The notes beneath the pieces were generated by a model. That model was not told the origin of the DNA. It ran no database searches and worked only from the letters and a program-made list of their open reading frames with translations. From NCBI RefSeq assembly GCF_041435215.1, contig NZ_CP108394.1, forward strand, positions 1,116,001-1,180,000: a stretch of 64,000 bases of DNA, given 5' to 3'. Positions 45,982 to 55,450 of the stretch are shown here, piece by piece. This DNA is from Streptomyces sp. NBC_01314 (GTDB lineage Bacteria; Actinomycetota; Actinomycetes; Streptomycetales; Streptomycetaceae). The position numbers and the translations under genes are program-made. Numbering within the stretch: the stretch's first letter is position 1; each line of letters opens with the position of its first letter.

Positions 45982-46962
45982 TTACTTGATCCAGGCCTCG
46001 ACCTTGTCGCGGTTGGCGTCGACCCACTTCTTGGCCGCCGCCTCGGGCGTCATCTTGTCCACGGCGATGTACTTGGCGACGGTGTTCTGGTCGTCGTTGG
46101 TCCAGGTGAAGTTCTTGACCAGGTCATAGGCCGGGCTGCCCGACTCGGCGAACTTCGTGCTGACGATCTTGTCGAGGTCGTAGACGGGGTAGTCGCAGGC
46201 GACCTTCTCCGCGTCCGCGTCGCAGCCCGTCTTGTACTCCGGCAGCTTGACCTTGACCAGGGGCACCTCGGCCATGAACCACTGGGGCTCGTAGAAGTAG
46301 CCGATCACCCACTCCTTGTTCTTCTCCGCCTTGCGGAAGGCCTGGATGAGCGCGGTCTCGCTGCCCGCGTACACCACCTTGAAGTCCAGCTTCAGGTTCT
46401 TCACCAGGGCCTCGTCGTTGGTGACGAACGACGGGTCGCCATCGAGGAGCTGGCCCTTGCCGCCCGACTCGGAGGTCTTGAACTTGTCGGCGTACTTGTC
46501 GAGGTTGTTCCAGTCGGTGATGTCGGGGTGTTCCTTCGCCAGCCACGGCGGCACGTACCAGCCGATCAGGCCTTTGTTGCCGGTCGCGCCGGCCTCGACG
46601 GCGGTCTTCTGGTCGGTGATGTACTTCTTCTTGAGGTCGTCGTGGCCCCAGTTCTCGATGACGGCGTCGACCTCGCCCGTCCCGAAGCCCTGCCAGGCGA
46701 TCTCCTCCTTCAGGTCCTTCTTGGTGACCTTGCAGCCGAGGTCCTTCTCCGCGACGTACGCGACGACCGCCGCGTTCGCCTCGTAGCCGACCCACGGGTT
46801 GACGGCGAGGTTGAAGGTGCCGCACTTGCCGGAGTCGCCCGAGCTGTCGGAGCCCGAGGAGGAACTGTCACCGACCTTCGCACCGCCACACGCGGTGAGG
46901 GCGAGGCCGAGAACGGCCAGTCCGGCCACGCCGGCTCTCCACTGTCGTATCTGTGTTGACAT
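45982..46962 (-). CDS. opuAC: Glycine betaine ABC transporter substrate-binding lipoprotein
   Basis: This 326-aa lipoprotein captures glycine betaine or related quaternary amines outside the cell. The signal ends in LALTACGG, followed by a Ser-rich tether. The OpuAC fold shows NLAVNPWVGYEANAAV, WGHDDLKKKYI and YFYEPQWFMAEVPLVKVKLP, whose aromatic residues fit the cation-pi cage of this family. A C-terminal MTPEAAAKKWVDANRDKV follows. ATG at 46962. Last gene of the betB-opuAA-opuAB-opuAC operon, 12 bp after the permease. Confidence 0.93.
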   Translation of the reverse strand: MSTQIRQWRAGVAGLAVLGLALTACGGAKVGDSSSSGSDSSGDSGKCGTFNLAVNPWVGYEANAAVVAYVAEKDLGCKVTKKDLKEEIAWQGFGTGEVDAVIENWGHDDLKKKYITDQKTAVEAGATGNKGLIGWYVPPWLAKEHPDITDWNNLDKYADKFKTSESGGKGQLLDGDPSFVTNDEALVKNLKLDFKVVYAGSETALIQAFRKAEKNKEWVIGYFYEPQWFMAEVPLVKVKLPEYKTGCDADAEKVACDYPVYDLDKIVSTKFAESGSPAYDLVKNFTWTNDDQNTVAKYIAVDKMTPEAAAKKWVDANRDKVEAWIK

Positions 46963-46974
46963 GGTCGGTGCTCC

Positions 46975-49005
46975 TTATGCGCTGACGCGTCGCGCCGCGG
47001 CCTGGGTGATCCGGTCGAACATAACTCCGAGAAGGACGATGGCGAGACCCGCCGCGAGCCCCTTCCCGTACAGCTGCCCCTGCGAGAATCCGGCCACGAC
47101 GTCGTAGCCGAGGGCGCCCGCTCCCACGAGGCCGCCCACCACGACCATCGACAGAACATAGATCAGGCCCTGGTTGGTCGCGAGTGTCAGGGCACTGCGT
47201 GACATCGGCAGCTGCACCTTGGTGATGATCTGCCAGGTGTTGCACCCGGCGGAGGTGGCCGCCTCGACGGTGGCCGCGGGCACGGCCCGTACCCCGTCCG
47301 CGATGATCTTGATGGCGACCGGAGCGGCGTAGACGATCGCGGCGACGATGGCCGTGAAGCGGGTCGCGCCGAACAGCGCGAGGAACGGCACGAGATAGAC
47401 GAACGGCGGCATGACCTGCGCCGCGTCCAGGGTGGGCCGCAGTACCCGGTCCGCCAGGGCGCTGCGCCCCATCCACACGCCGAAGGCCATGCCGAGCACC
47501 ATCACCAGCACCGTCGCGACGAGCGTCGAGGCGAGCGTGGTCATGCTGTCCGACCACAGGCCAGTGCCGAGCAGCAGACCCAGGCACACGGCCGCGGTGA
47601 CGCCGGCGCGCCAGCCTCCGAGCACCGTGCCGAGCGCGATGAGCACCGCGGCGACGAGCCACCACGGGGAGTCGGTGAGCAGCGACTGGAACGGGTTGAG
47701 GAGGCCGTTGGTGATGGCGTCGCGGAAGGCGTTGGTGAGCCCGGAGAGGCTGTCCTGCACCCAGGTGGTCGTGGTGTCCGCCGCGCTCGCGATGGAGCTG
47801 CCGAGGCCGCCCTCGCCGGGGAACTCGGCGGCCCACACGTAGGTGTGCGACATGTAGACGAGGACGGCCGTGACCACGCCTCCGGCGGCCAGGAGCGGGC
47901 GCCGCCAGGCGACGGACCGGCCGGCCGAGCTCCGGGCCGTCTCCTGACGCACGCTGGCGGCGGTGGTGACCCGGTCGAGGACGATCGCCATGACGACGAT
48001 GGCGAGTCCCGCGTTGAAGGCCGTGCCCACGTCGAGCGACTGCAGGGCCTGCAGGACGGTCTTGCCGAGGCCGGGCGCGTCGATCAGGGCGGCGATGGTC
48101 ACCATGGCCAGAGCGGCCATGATCGACTGGTTGACGCCCATCACCACGGTCCGCTTGGACATCGGCAGCAGGACCTTCAGCAGCGCCTGCCACCGTGTCG
48201 CACCCAGTGAGTCGGCCGCCTCGACGGTGGTCTCCGGCACCGACCGGATGGCGTGCGCGGTGATGCGGATCGCGGGCGGCGCCGCGTAGATCACGGTGGC
48301 GATCGTGGCGGAGGCGCCGCCGATGAGGAAGAACAGGGTCAGCGGGGCCAGGTAGACGAAGGTCGGCATCGTCTGCATGAAGTCCAGGAACGGCGTCACG
48401 AACCGGTTGAACCGCTCGGACAGCCCCGCCCACACGCCCAGCGGGATCGCGAACAGCAGCGCCACGAACACCGCGGAGAGGGTGAGCGCCAGGGTGTCCA
48501 TGCTCTCCTGCCACAGACCCTGCAGTCCGAAGAAGGTGAAGCCGGCCACGGCGAGCAGCGCCACCCGCCAGTTGCCCACGGCCCAGGAGACGTAGCCCGT
48601 GATGCCGACGACGCCGAGCCAGCCGATCTGCGGGAGGGGGCGGTCGGCGGAGGGCTGTGAGATCAGTTCCTGGATGAAGGTCACCAGGGTGTCGATGACG
48701 AGACGGATCTCGTTGAAGAAGTACAGGAAGAGCGGGTTGGAGTTCCGGTTGGCGCCGATGGAGTCGTTGAGGTCGTTGATCCACCGGTGCAGGTCCGTGA
48801 GGTCGGCGGCGGCGAGGGTGAGCGTCTGCTTGCCGCGCAGCACGGCGAAGAGCACCAGCCAGGCGATGAGGATCGCGGCCACCACCGTGCCGCGCCCGAC
48901 CTGGCGCACGCGGGCGGCGGGGGTGGCGGCCGGGGGCGCGGAGTCCGTCTTCCGGGGCTGCTCCGGCTTCTGCGGTTGTTCGGGTCTCTCCACGGCGACG
49001 GTCAT
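46975..49005 (-). CDS. opuAB: Glycine betaine ABC transporter permease (two fused permease domains)
   Basis: This 676-aa membrane protein contains two BPD_transp_1 permease units in tandem. Each has the EAA loop, ADSLGATRWQALLKVLLPM in the first and ATSAGCNTWQIITKVQLPM in the second, followed by GLGKTVLQAL and GALGYDVVAG respectively. A single chain can thus supply both halves of the channel. The N-terminal ~30 residues are Pro/Glu/Lys-rich and cytoplasmic. ATG at 49005 overlaps the ATPase stop by one base (TGATG). Confidence 0.93.
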   Translation of the reverse strand: MTVAVERPEQPQKPEQPRKTDSAPPAATPAARVRQVGRGTVVAAILIAWLVLFAVLRGKQTLTLAAADLTDLHRWINDLNDSIGANRNSNPLFLYFFNEIRLVIDTLVTFIQELISQPSADRPLPQIGWLGVVGITGYVSWAVGNWRVALLAVAGFTFFGLQGLWQESMDTLALTLSAVFVALLFAIPLGVWAGLSERFNRFVTPFLDFMQTMPTFVYLAPLTLFFLIGGASATIATVIYAAPPAIRITAHAIRSVPETTVEAADSLGATRWQALLKVLLPMSKRTVVMGVNQSIMAALAMVTIAALIDAPGLGKTVLQALQSLDVGTAFNAGLAIVVMAIVLDRVTTAASVRQETARSSAGRSVAWRRPLLAAGGVVTAVLVYMSHTYVWAAEFPGEGGLGSSIASAADTTTTWVQDSLSGLTNAFRDAITNGLLNPFQSLLTDSPWWLVAAVLIALGTVLGGWRAGVTAAVCLGLLLGTGLWSDSMTTLASTLVATVLVMVLGMAFGVWMGRSALADRVLRPTLDAAQVMPPFVYLVPFLALFGATRFTAIVAAIVYAAPVAIKIIADGVRAVPAATVEAATSAGCNTWQIITKVQLPMSRSALTLATNQGLIYVLSMVVVGGLVGAGALGYDVVAGFSQGQLYGKGLAAGLAIVLLGVMFDRITQAAARRVSA

Positions 49006-50093
49006 CAGACGCCGCCTTCCTGCCCGGCGACCACCGCGAGGATCTCCTCGTCACCGACGATGCCGAGCAGTTCACCGTTCTCGACGACCTTGACGGGCCT
49101 GTCGGCCGCCAGGACCGCCCGGGTGGCCTCCCGCACCACGACGTCCGGGCCCAGTTCGGGACCGTCCAGGGCGTCGCCGTCGTTCGGCGGGCGCATGATC
49201 CACCGCAGGGTGAGGACGTCGGCGCGCGGGACGTCCTTGACGAACTCGCGTACGTAGTCGTCGGCCGGGGCCCCGACCAGTTCGTCGCCGGTGCCGCACT
49301 GGACCATCTTGCCGTCGCGCATGATGAGGATGCGGTCGCCGAGCTTGAGGGCCTCGGAGAGGTCGTGGGTGATGAACACCATCGTCTTGCCGACCTCGTG
49401 GTGCAGCCGGATGACCTCGTTCTGCATGTCGCGGCGGATCAGCGGGTCGAGTGCCGAGAAGGGTTCGTCGAAGAAGAGGACGTCCGGGTCGCCGGCCAGT
49501 GCCCGGGCCAGGCCGACACGCTGCTGCATACCGCCGGAGAGCTGGTCGGGGTAGGAGTTCTCGTAGCCGGAGAGGCCCACGAGTTCGACGACCTCCAGGG
49601 CCCGCTTGATGCGTTCCGCCTTGCTCATGCCGCGGATCTCCAGCCCGAAGGACACGTTGTCCACGACACGGCGGTGGGGCAGCAGCCCGAAGTGCTGGAA
49701 AACCATGGAGAACTTACGGCGTCTGAGGTCGCGCAGGCGTCTGGCGTCGGCCTCGCGGATGTCCTCGCCCTCGAAGACGATCTCCCCGGCGGTGGGTTCG
49801 ATCAGTCGGGTCAGACATCGCACCAGCGTGGACTTGCCGGAGCCGGACAGACCCATGACGACGAAGACCTCGCCCTTGCGGACGTCGAAGTTCACGTCGC
49901 GCACGGCGGCGGTGCATCCCGTACGGTCCATCAGCTCGCGGCGGGTGAGGCCGCACAGTTCCTCGGACTCCGGCACCCGGTCGGCCTTCGGCCCGAACAC
50001 CTTCCACAGCCGGCGCACGGATATGACCGGAGTACCGTCCGAGTCCTCGGGGGTGCTGCGCCGCTCCGGCGCCTCGGTCTGTGTTGGGGTCAC
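49005..50093 (-). CDS. opuAA: Glycine betaine ABC transporter ATP-binding protein (with CBS region)
   Basis: This 362-aa quaternary-amine transporter ATPase has Walker [11 protein letters not shown], signature [15 protein letters not shown] and Walker [15 protein letters not shown]. The C-terminal 80 residues ([10 protein letters not shown]... to [12 protein letters not shown]) form a CBS-like region, which in OpuA systems senses ionic strength. GTG at 50093 has AGAGG 6 nt upstream. It starts 20 bp after betB, so the importer is co-expressed with betaine aldehyde dehydrogenase. Confidence 0.93.
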   Translation of the reverse strand: MTPTQTEAPERRSTPEDSDGTPVISVRRLWKVFGPKADRVPESEELCGLTRRELMDRTGCTAAVRDVNFDVRKGEVFVVMGLSGSGKSTLVRCLTRLIEPTAGEIVFEGEDIREADARRLRDLRRRKFSMVFQHFGLLPHRRVVDNVSFGLEIRGMSKAERIKRALEVVELVGLSGYENSYPDQLSGGMQQRVGLARALAGDPDVLFFDEPFSALDPLIRRDMQNEVIRLHHEVGKTMVFITHDLSEALKLGDRILIMRDGKMVQCGTGDELVGAPADDYVREFVKDVPRADVLTLRWIMRPPNDGDALDGPELGPDVVVREATRAVLAADRPVKVVENGELLGIVGDEEILAVVAGQEGGV

Positions 50094-50113
50094 GATCGGC
50101 CTCTTCTCGGCAT

Positions 50114-51583
50114 TCAGCCGCGGAACCAGTGTTGCGGCCGGGGTTGGATGTTCTGCCAGATGTGTTTGGGCTCTCGGTACTCGTTCAGACCGGTCGGTCC
50201 CAGCTCCCGGCCCACGCCCGAATGCCCGAAGCCACCCCATTCCGCCTGCGGCACATAGGGGTGGTAGTCGTTGATCCACACCGTTCCGTGGCGCAGCCTC
50301 CGGGCGACCCGCTGGGCCTTGCCCGCGTCCTGCGTCCAGACGGCTCCGGCGAGTCCGTACTCGGTGTCGTTGGCGATGCGTACGGCGTCGTCCTCGTCGG
50401 TGAAGCGCTCCACGGTGAGCACCGGCCCGAAGGACTCCTCGTGCACCACCCGCATGTCCTGCCGGCATTCGTCGAGGACGGTCGGCGGGTAGTAGTAGCC
50501 GTCCGCGAGGGCCGGGTCGTCGGGCCGTGCGCCGCCGCAGCGCAGTACGGCGCCCTCGGCGAGGCCCGCCGCGACGTACGCCTCGACCTTCTCCCGGTGC
50601 TGGGCGGAGATCAGCGCCCCGGTCTCGGCCTCGGGGTCGAAGGGGCCGCCGAGCCGGATCTGCCGGGCCCGGCGGACGACCTCGTCGACGAGGGCGTCGT
50701 GGATCGAGTCCTCGACGATCAGGCGGGCGCCGGCCGAGCAGACCTGGCCCGAGTGCAGGAACACGGCTGTGAGGGCGAAGTCCACGGCCGTCTCGAAGTC
50801 GGCGTCGGCGAAGATCACGTTGGGGTTCTTGCCGCCGAGTTCCAGCGCCACCTTCTTCACGGTCGCCGCGGCGGTGGCCATGATCCGTTTGCCGGTCTCC
50901 AGTCCCCCGGTGAAGGAGACCATGTCGACGCGCGGGTCCTCGGAGAGGGCGGCGCCGACCTCGGGTCCGGTGCCCAGGACGAGGTTGGCGGCGCCGGCCG
51001 GGAGTCCGGCCTCCTCCAATGCCCGCATGAGCAGGATCGAGGTGGAGGGGGTGAGTTCGCTGGGTTTGAGGATGATCGTGTTGCCGGCGAGGAGGGCCGG
51101 GGCGACCTTCCAACTGGCCTGCAGCAGCGGGTAGTTCCAGGGAGTGATGAGCCCGCAGACACCGATGGGCTCGTAGATCACCCGGCTGACGGCGTCGTCG
51201 CGTCCGGTGTCGATGACCCGGCCGGCGTCGGTGCCGCCGAGGCCGCCGTAGTACCGGAAGCAGGAGACGACATCGGCGATGTCGTACTCGCTCTCCACGA
51301 ACCGCTTGCCGCTGTCCAGGGATTCGGCGCGGGCGAACTCCTTGGTGTCGCGCTCGATGAGGTCGGCGGTGCGCAGCAGCAACGCTCCGCGCTCCCGCTC
51401 GGGGGTGTTCGGCCAGGGTCCCTCGTCGAAGGCGCCGCGGGCCGCGGCGATCGCCGCCTCGGTGTCGGGACGTGTCCCTTCCGAAACGGTCGCGGTGAGC
51501 GTGCCATCAGCGGGACAGCGGATCTCCCGGCGCCCTCCGGCCACCGGATCCCGCCATTCCCCAGCCACATACAGTTCTGCCAC
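50114..51583 (-). CDS. betB: Betaine aldehyde dehydrogenase
   Basis: This 489-aa NAD(P)-dependent aldehyde dehydrogenase oxidises betaine aldehyde to glycine betaine. The catalytic glutamate is in [11 protein letters not shown], the cysteine in [11 protein letters not shown], and [12 protein letters not shown] and the C-terminal [12 protein letters not shown] are in place. The GTG start at 51583 gives [10 protein letters not shown]. First gene of the betB-opuA operon and divergent from purU. Assignment as BetB rests on the family pattern plus betA, the betaine importer and gbcA in the same locus. Confidence 0.93.
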   Translation of the reverse strand: MAELYVAGEWRDPVAGGRREIRCPADGTLTATVSEGTRPDTEAAIAAARGAFDEGPWPNTPERERGALLLRTADLIERDTKEFARAESLDSGKRFVESEYDIADVVSCFRYYGGLGGTDAGRVIDTGRDDAVSRVIYEPIGVCGLITPWNYPLLQASWKVAPALLAGNTIILKPSELTPSTSILLMRALEEAGLPAGAANLVLGTGPEVGAALSEDPRVDMVSFTGGLETGKRIMATAAATVKKVALELGGKNPNVIFADADFETAVDFALTAVFLHSGQVCSAGARLIVEDSIHDALVDEVVRRARQIRLGGPFDPEAETGALISAQHREKVEAYVAAGLAEGAVLRCGGARPDDPALADGYYYPPTVLDECRQDMRVVHEESFGPVLTVERFTDEDDAVRIANDTEYGLAGAVWTQDAGKAQRVARRLRHGTVWINDYHPYVPQAEWGGFGHSGVGRELGPTGLNEYREPKHIWQNIQPRPQHWFRG

Positions 51584-51604
51584 GCGCCAAGCCCTTCAGC
51601 TGAA

Positions 51605-51617
51605 ATGCGTTGCGCAT
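51605..51617. promoter_or_regulatory. Degenerate IclR-type site near betB (site G)
   Basis: ATGCG-TTG-CGCAT is an inverted repeat 22 bp before betB, containing GTTGCGCATCG, which matches site A and B half-sites (GTTGCGTATCG) at all but one position. The N18-spaced partner is not evident. A TTGACG -35 lies on the minus strand near 51690, with a poor -10. Confidence 0.45.
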
Positions 51618-51723
51618 CGTGCATTCAATTGCTTGTGGTGGAACACCTTTGCGAATGCCATAGAGGTACGTCAAGGGGTTGACTGATGACGATTTCACCA
51701 TGAGAGCACTTCCCCGGCCGCTC

Positions 51724-51786
51724 TTGACCGCGAGCGGCGTCGAGCCGACCATGTTGCGTATCGCTCACCATGTTGTGCAATACGCA
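51724..51786 (+). promoter_or_regulatory. purU promoter and IclR-type operator (site B)
   Basis: TTGACC (51724-51729), 17 bases, GACCAT (51747-51752), then TTGCGTATCGCTC. TGCGTAT (51755-51761) and ATACGCA (51780-51786) are perfectly inverted around 18 bases. Arrangement and sequence are nearly identical to site A upstream of glyA. It lies in the divergent betB/purU region and may also affect betB. Confidence 0.78.
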
Positions 51787-51801
51787 CCGACGGAGGCCGT
51801 C

Positions 51802-52674
51802 ATGTCCCCTCGACCGCAACCTGGCCGTGAGTTCGTCCTCACCCTCTCCTGTCCTGACAGCGCCGGACTGGTCCACGCGGTGAGCGGCTTCCTGGTCAGG
51901 AACTCGGGCAACATCCTGGAGAGCCAGCAGTTCGACAACCGTCTCCAGGGCCGTTTCTTCATGAGGGTCCACTTCGACATCTCCGACCCGGACGCGAACC
52001 TGAAAACTCTGCGTTACCGGTTCGGTCCCGTGGCCGAGGCGTACGGCATCACCTGGGTCCTGAGCGAGGCGTCGACCCCGACCCGGACACTCATCATGGT
52101 GTCCAGGTTCGGCCACTGCCTGAACGACCTGCTGTTCCGCTCGCGCACCGGCTCCCTCAACATCGAGATCCCCGCGATCGTCTCCAACCACCGGGACTTC
52201 GAGGGGCTGGCGGACACCTACGGCATCCCCTTCCACCACATCCCGGTCACCAGGGACACCAAGGCCGAGGGCGAGGCGCGCCTGCTGGAGCTGGTCGGCG
52301 AACTGGACATCGACCTGGTGGTGCTGGCCCGCTACATGCAGATCCTCTCCGACGACCTGTGCAAGCAGTTCGAGGGCCGGGCCATCAACATCCACCACTC
52401 GTTCCTCCCCAGCTTCAAGGGCGCGAAGCCGTACGACCAGGCCTACGACCGCGGGGTGAAGCTCGTCGGCGCCACCGCACACTATGTGACCTCGGACCTG
52501 GACGAGGGGCAGATCATCGAGCAGGACGTGGTCAGGGTGGATCACTCGCTCGACCCCGCGGACCTGGTCACCGTCGGCCGGGACGTCGAGGCACAGGTCC
52601 TCGCCCACGCGGTGAAATGGCACAGCGAGAGCCGCGTCATGGTGGACGGCAACCGCACGGTGGTCTTCCGCTGA
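51802..52674 (+). CDS. purU: Formyltetrahydrofolate deformylase
   Basis: This 290-aa enzyme hydrolyses 10-formyl-THF to THF and formate. The N-terminal ACT domain (FVLTLSCPDSAGLVHAVSGF) is followed by the formyltransferase-like domain with INIHHSFLPSFKGAKPY and GATAHYVTSDLDEGQIIEQD. I chose ATG at 51802, with CGGAGG upstream, because the longer frame to 51679 runs through the promoter. In this locus it regenerates THF for DmgO and sarcosine oxidase when methyl flux is high. Confidence 0.95.
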   Translation: MSPRPQPGREFVLTLSCPDSAGLVHAVSGFLVRNSGNILESQQFDNRLQGRFFMRVHFDISDPDANLKTLRYRFGPVAEAYGITWVLSEASTPTRTLIMVSRFGHCLNDLLFRSRTGSLNIEIPAIVSNHRDFEGLADTYGIPFHHIPVTRDTKAEGEARLLELVGELDIDLVVLARYMQILSDDLCKQFEGRAINIHHSFLPSFKGAKPYDQAYDRGVKLVGATAHYVTSDLDEGQIIEQDVVRVDHSLDPADLVTVGRDVEAQVLAHAVKWHSESRVMVDGNRTVVFR

Positions 52675-52678
52675 GCGA

Positions 52679-52736
52679 CAGGACAGGACAGTGGGGCGGA
52701 GCCGGCCTTCCAGCTCCGCCCCACTGCCCTGTCCTG
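52679..52736. terminator. Bidirectional terminator, 24-bp arms
   Basis: Positions 52679-52702 and 52713-52736 are complementary over 24 bp with one mismatch and a 10-nt loop, between the convergent purU and metF-like genes. It is among the longest stems in the window. Confidence 0.88.
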
Positions 52737-52780
52737 CCGCTCCGGACCGGTCCGTCTTCGTATACGGCCGTGGGGCGCCC

Positions 52781-53617
52781 TCAGCCGCCGAGGCGCTCCA
52801 ACAGCGCGCGGCGCCACGCCTCCGTCTCGGCGATCTGGTTGAACGTGAACAGGTGCAGCCCTGCCACCCCCGCCGCGGGCCCGGTGAGCGCCTCCTCGGT
52901 ACGTGTCAGCAGTCTCTCCGGGGCGTACCCTCCGGGCGTCGCGAACCGCAGGAACCATGAGGGGTGCTTCGTCAGGAAGCGCGTCGACTCGCCCACGCCG
53001 ATCTTCGTCGCCATGGACAGCAGCTTCGCCCGCTGCACGGGGCCTGCGACTCCGACATGGACGGGCAGAGCGATGCCCCGGCCCCGTATCCGGGCGATCC
53101 ACTCCCCGAGCACGCGCGGGTCGAAGCACAGGTTGCTCACGATGTACGTGGCGTGTTCGCGCTTGTCCCACATCGCCTGGACGGTGACGTCGTCATGGAT
53201 GAGCGGATGGCTCTCGGGGTAACCGGTGACACCGACGTGCGCGAAGGGCGCCCCCAGCTCGCTCAGCCCGCGGAGCACCGGCAGCGCCCCGTCGTAGACC
53301 CCGGCAGGCGGGTCGGCGTCGCCCGCCGGGACGAACACATCCTCCACGCCGACCTCACGGAGCCGGTCGACGACGTCCTTCAGGTGCGCGTCGTCCCGCA
53401 GCAGCCGCGCGGGCACGTGCGGGACGACACGGCGGCCGTGCGCCGCGAGCCGGGCGGTCAGGTCGAGGGTCGGTTCCAGGCCCCTGACCGGCGACGCCGT
53501 CACAGTGACGACGACGTCGCGCGGAACATGGGCGAGGACCTTGTCCTCGGTCGCCTTCGCGGGCAGCACCTCGTAACGGACTCTGTCCAGCAGCGCCCGG
53601 AGCCCTGCGGCGCCCAA
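52781..53617 (-). CDS. Methylenetetrahydrofolate reductase-like protein
   Basis: This 278-aa protein has the MTHFR/MetF barrel pattern: VVTVTASPVRGLEPTLDLTARLAAHG, DVFVPAGDADPP, HVGVTGYPESHP and THPSWFLRF-like TKHPSWFLRFATPGGY (quoted in parts). It would use FAD to interconvert methylene-THF and methyl-THF. The likely start is TTG at 53617, 3 bp after the betA stop, with GGCGGGG upstream; no better start exists. Relatives are often encoded in betaine/dimethylglycine clusters, apart from the methionine pathway. Here it is co-transcribed with betA and could adjust folate C1 flow. Confidence 0.85.
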   Translation of the reverse strand: MGAAGLRALLDRVRYEVLPAKATEDKVLAHVPRDVVVTVTASPVRGLEPTLDLTARLAAHGRRVVPHVPARLLRDDAHLKDVVDRLREVGVEDVFVPAGDADPPAGVYDGALPVLRGLSELGAPFAHVGVTGYPESHPLIHDDVTVQAMWDKREHATYIVSNLCFDPRVLGEWIARIRGRGIALPVHVGVAGPVQRAKLLSMATKIGVGESTRFLTKHPSWFLRFATPGGYAPERLLTRTEEALTGPAAGVAGLHLFTFNQIAETEAWRRALLERLGG

Positions 53618-53620
53618 GGT

Positions 53621-55300
53621 CTACCCCGCCTGCTTCTGCTGCACGTCGCGGTGGCGGTAGTACGCGGCCTTGGACGGCGCCAGCGGCTCCTTGCCCAGGA
53701 TCAGGTCGGCGGCCTTCTCCGCGATCATCATCACCGGTGCGTAGATGTTGCCGTTGGTGACGTACGGCATCACCGACGCGTCCACCACGCGCAGCCCCTC
53801 GACGCCGTGCACCCGCAGGCTGTCCGGGTCGACGACGGCCATCTCGTCGCCGGCGGGGCCCATCTTGCAGGTGCAGGACGGGTGCAGGGCGGTCTCGCCC
53901 TCCTTCGCGACCCAGGCGAGGATCTCCTCGTCCGACTCCACCTGCGGGCCGGGCGAGACCTCCCCGTCGTTGTACGGGGCGAGCGCGGGCTGGCTGAGGA
54001 GCTTGCGGGCCACGCGGATCGCCTCGACCCACTCGCGGCGGTCCTGCTCGGTGGAGAGGTAGTTGAACCGCAGCGCGGGGTGTTCGCGCGGGTCCTTGCT
54101 CTTGATCTTCACCGAGCCGATGGCGTCGGAGTACATCGGCCCCACATGCACCTGGTAGCCATGACCGCCGGCCGGCGAGGAGCCGTCGTAGCGGACGGCG
54201 ATCGGCAGGAAGTGGAACATCAGGTTGGGGTACTCGACGTCCTCGTTGCTGCGGGCGAACCCGCCGGCCTCGAAGTGGTTCGTGGACGCCGGTCCCTTGC
54301 GGAAGAGCCACTGGAGCCCGATGAAGGGTGCGCGCCACTTCGCCAGGTACGGCTGCATGGACACCGGCTGCTTGCAGGCGTACTGGATGTACACCTCCAG
54401 GTGGTCCTGCATGTTCTCGCCGACGCCCGGGAGGTCGTGGACGACGTCGATGCCGAGGGCGGTCAGCTCCTCGGCGTTGCCTACGCCGGAGAGCTGCAGC
54501 AGCTGTGGGGAGTTGATCGCGCCGCCGCTGAGAATGACCTCCCCTGCGCGGACCTGCTGGGGGGCGCCGCGCCCGCGCCGGTACTCGACACCGACGGCAC
54601 GCTTGCCCTCGAAGAGCACGCGGGTGACGAGGGCGCGGGTCCTGACGGTCAGGTTGGGCCGCTTGGTGGCGGGCTTGAGGTACGCCTTCGAGGCCGAGAG
54701 CCGACGTCCGCGGTGGACGTTGCGGTCGAACTTGGCGAAGCCTTCCTGCCGGTAGCCGTTGACATCGTCCGTGGGTGCGTAGCCGGCCTCCTCGGTGGCC
54801 TTGAGGAAGGCGCCGAAGAGCGGGTTGGTCGCGGGGCCCCGTTCGAGGACGAGCGGGCCGTCGTGGCCGCGGAACTCGTCGTCCGGGTCGGCCGCGAGAC
54901 AGTTCTCCATGCGGCGGAAGTACGGCAGACAGTGCGCGTAGTCCCAGTGCTCCATCCCCGCGTCGGCCGCCCAGCGTTCGTAGTCCAAGGGGTTGCCGCG
55001 CTGGAAGATCATGCCGTTGATGCTGCTGGAGCCGCCCAGCACCTTGCCGCGGGCGTGGTAGACGCGCCGGTTGCCCATATGGGGTTCGGGCTCGGACTCG
55101 TACTTCCAGTCGTAGAACCGGCTGCCGATCGGATAGGTCAGCGCCGCGGGCATCTGGATGAAGACATCCCACGGGTAGTCGGACCGGCCGGCCTCCAGGA
55201 CCAGCACCCGGTTCGCCGGGTCCGCGGAGAGTCTGTTCGCCAATGCACAGCCGGCTGATCCGCCGCCGACGATGACGAAGTCGTATTGCAAGGGAGCCAT
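53621..55300 (-). CDS. betA: Choline dehydrogenase (GMC oxidoreductase)
   Basis: This 559-aa FAD enzyme oxidises choline to betaine aldehyde. GMC signatures visible are [17 protein letters not shown] at the N-terminus, [34 protein letters not shown], and the C-terminal [19 protein letters not shown] with the catalytic residues. HPSCTCKMG is typical of BetA. ATG at 55300. Divergent from iclR and followed by the metF-like gene. A methanol or other alcohol oxidoreductase is excluded mainly by context. Confidence 0.93.
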   Translation of the reverse strand: MAPLQYDFVIVGGGSAGCALANRLSADPANRVLVLEAGRSDYPWDVFIQMPAALTYPIGSRFYDWKYESEPEPHMGNRRVYHARGKVLGGSSSINGMIFQRGNPLDYERWAADAGMEHWDYAHCLPYFRRMENCLAADPDDEFRGHDGPLVLERGPATNPLFGAFLKATEEAGYAPTDDVNGYRQEGFAKFDRNVHRGRRLSASKAYLKPATKRPNLTVRTRALVTRVLFEGKRAVGVEYRRGRGAPQQVRAGEVILSGGAINSPQLLQLSGVGNAEELTALGIDVVHDLPGVGENMQDHLEVYIQYACKQPVSMQPYLAKWRAPFIGLQWLFRKGPASTNHFEAGGFARSNEDVEYPNLMFHFLPIAVRYDGSSPAGGHGYQVHVGPMYSDAIGSVKIKSKDPREHPALRFNYLSTEQDRREWVEAIRVARKLLSQPALAPYNDGEVSPGPQVESDEEILAWVAKEGETALHPSCTCKMGPAGDEMAVVDPDSLRVHGVEGLRVVDASVMPYVTNGNIYAPVMMIAEKAADLILGKEPLAPSKAAYYRHRDVQQKQAG

Positions 55301-55355
55301 GGTGCCTCGTCTCGCTCGCGCCGTAGATACGCGAGCATGCTAGTCGAGTAGCGCT

Positions 55356-55384
55356 ATACGCACCAGGTTGCGAACAACGCAACC
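55356..55384. promoter_or_regulatory. IclR-type operators between betA and iclR (site D)
   Basis: ATACGCACC (55356-55364) reproduces the right half-site of sites A and B. It is followed by a perfect inverted repeat GGTTGCG-N5-CGCAACC (55366-55384). A minus-strand promoter for betA can be drawn as TTGCGT, 18 bases, TATAGC, overlapping both elements. Autoregulation of iclR and control of betA-metF are likely. Confidence 0.6.
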
Positions 55385-55412
55385 TGCAAGGCCATTATTT
55401 CGTTGCCGTTGC

Positions 55413-55450
55413 TTGCGATGGCGTTGTTTACTACGCGTATAGTTTCACTG
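55413..55450 (+). promoter_or_regulatory. iclR promoter, probably leaderless
   Basis: TATAGT (55438-55443) is a near-consensus -10, with TTGCGA (55413-55418) 19 bases upstream. The GTG start codon is at 55450, exactly where transcription should begin. No Shine-Dalgarno sequence lies in between. The palindrome TACGCGTA (55432-55439) overlaps the -10. Confidence 0.65.

Noticed and set aside
51679..51801. Longer purU start at 51679.
   Set aside because: This would place the -35, -10 and operator inside the coding region and lacks a ribosome site; ATG at 51802 has CGGAGG and begins just before the ACT domain.
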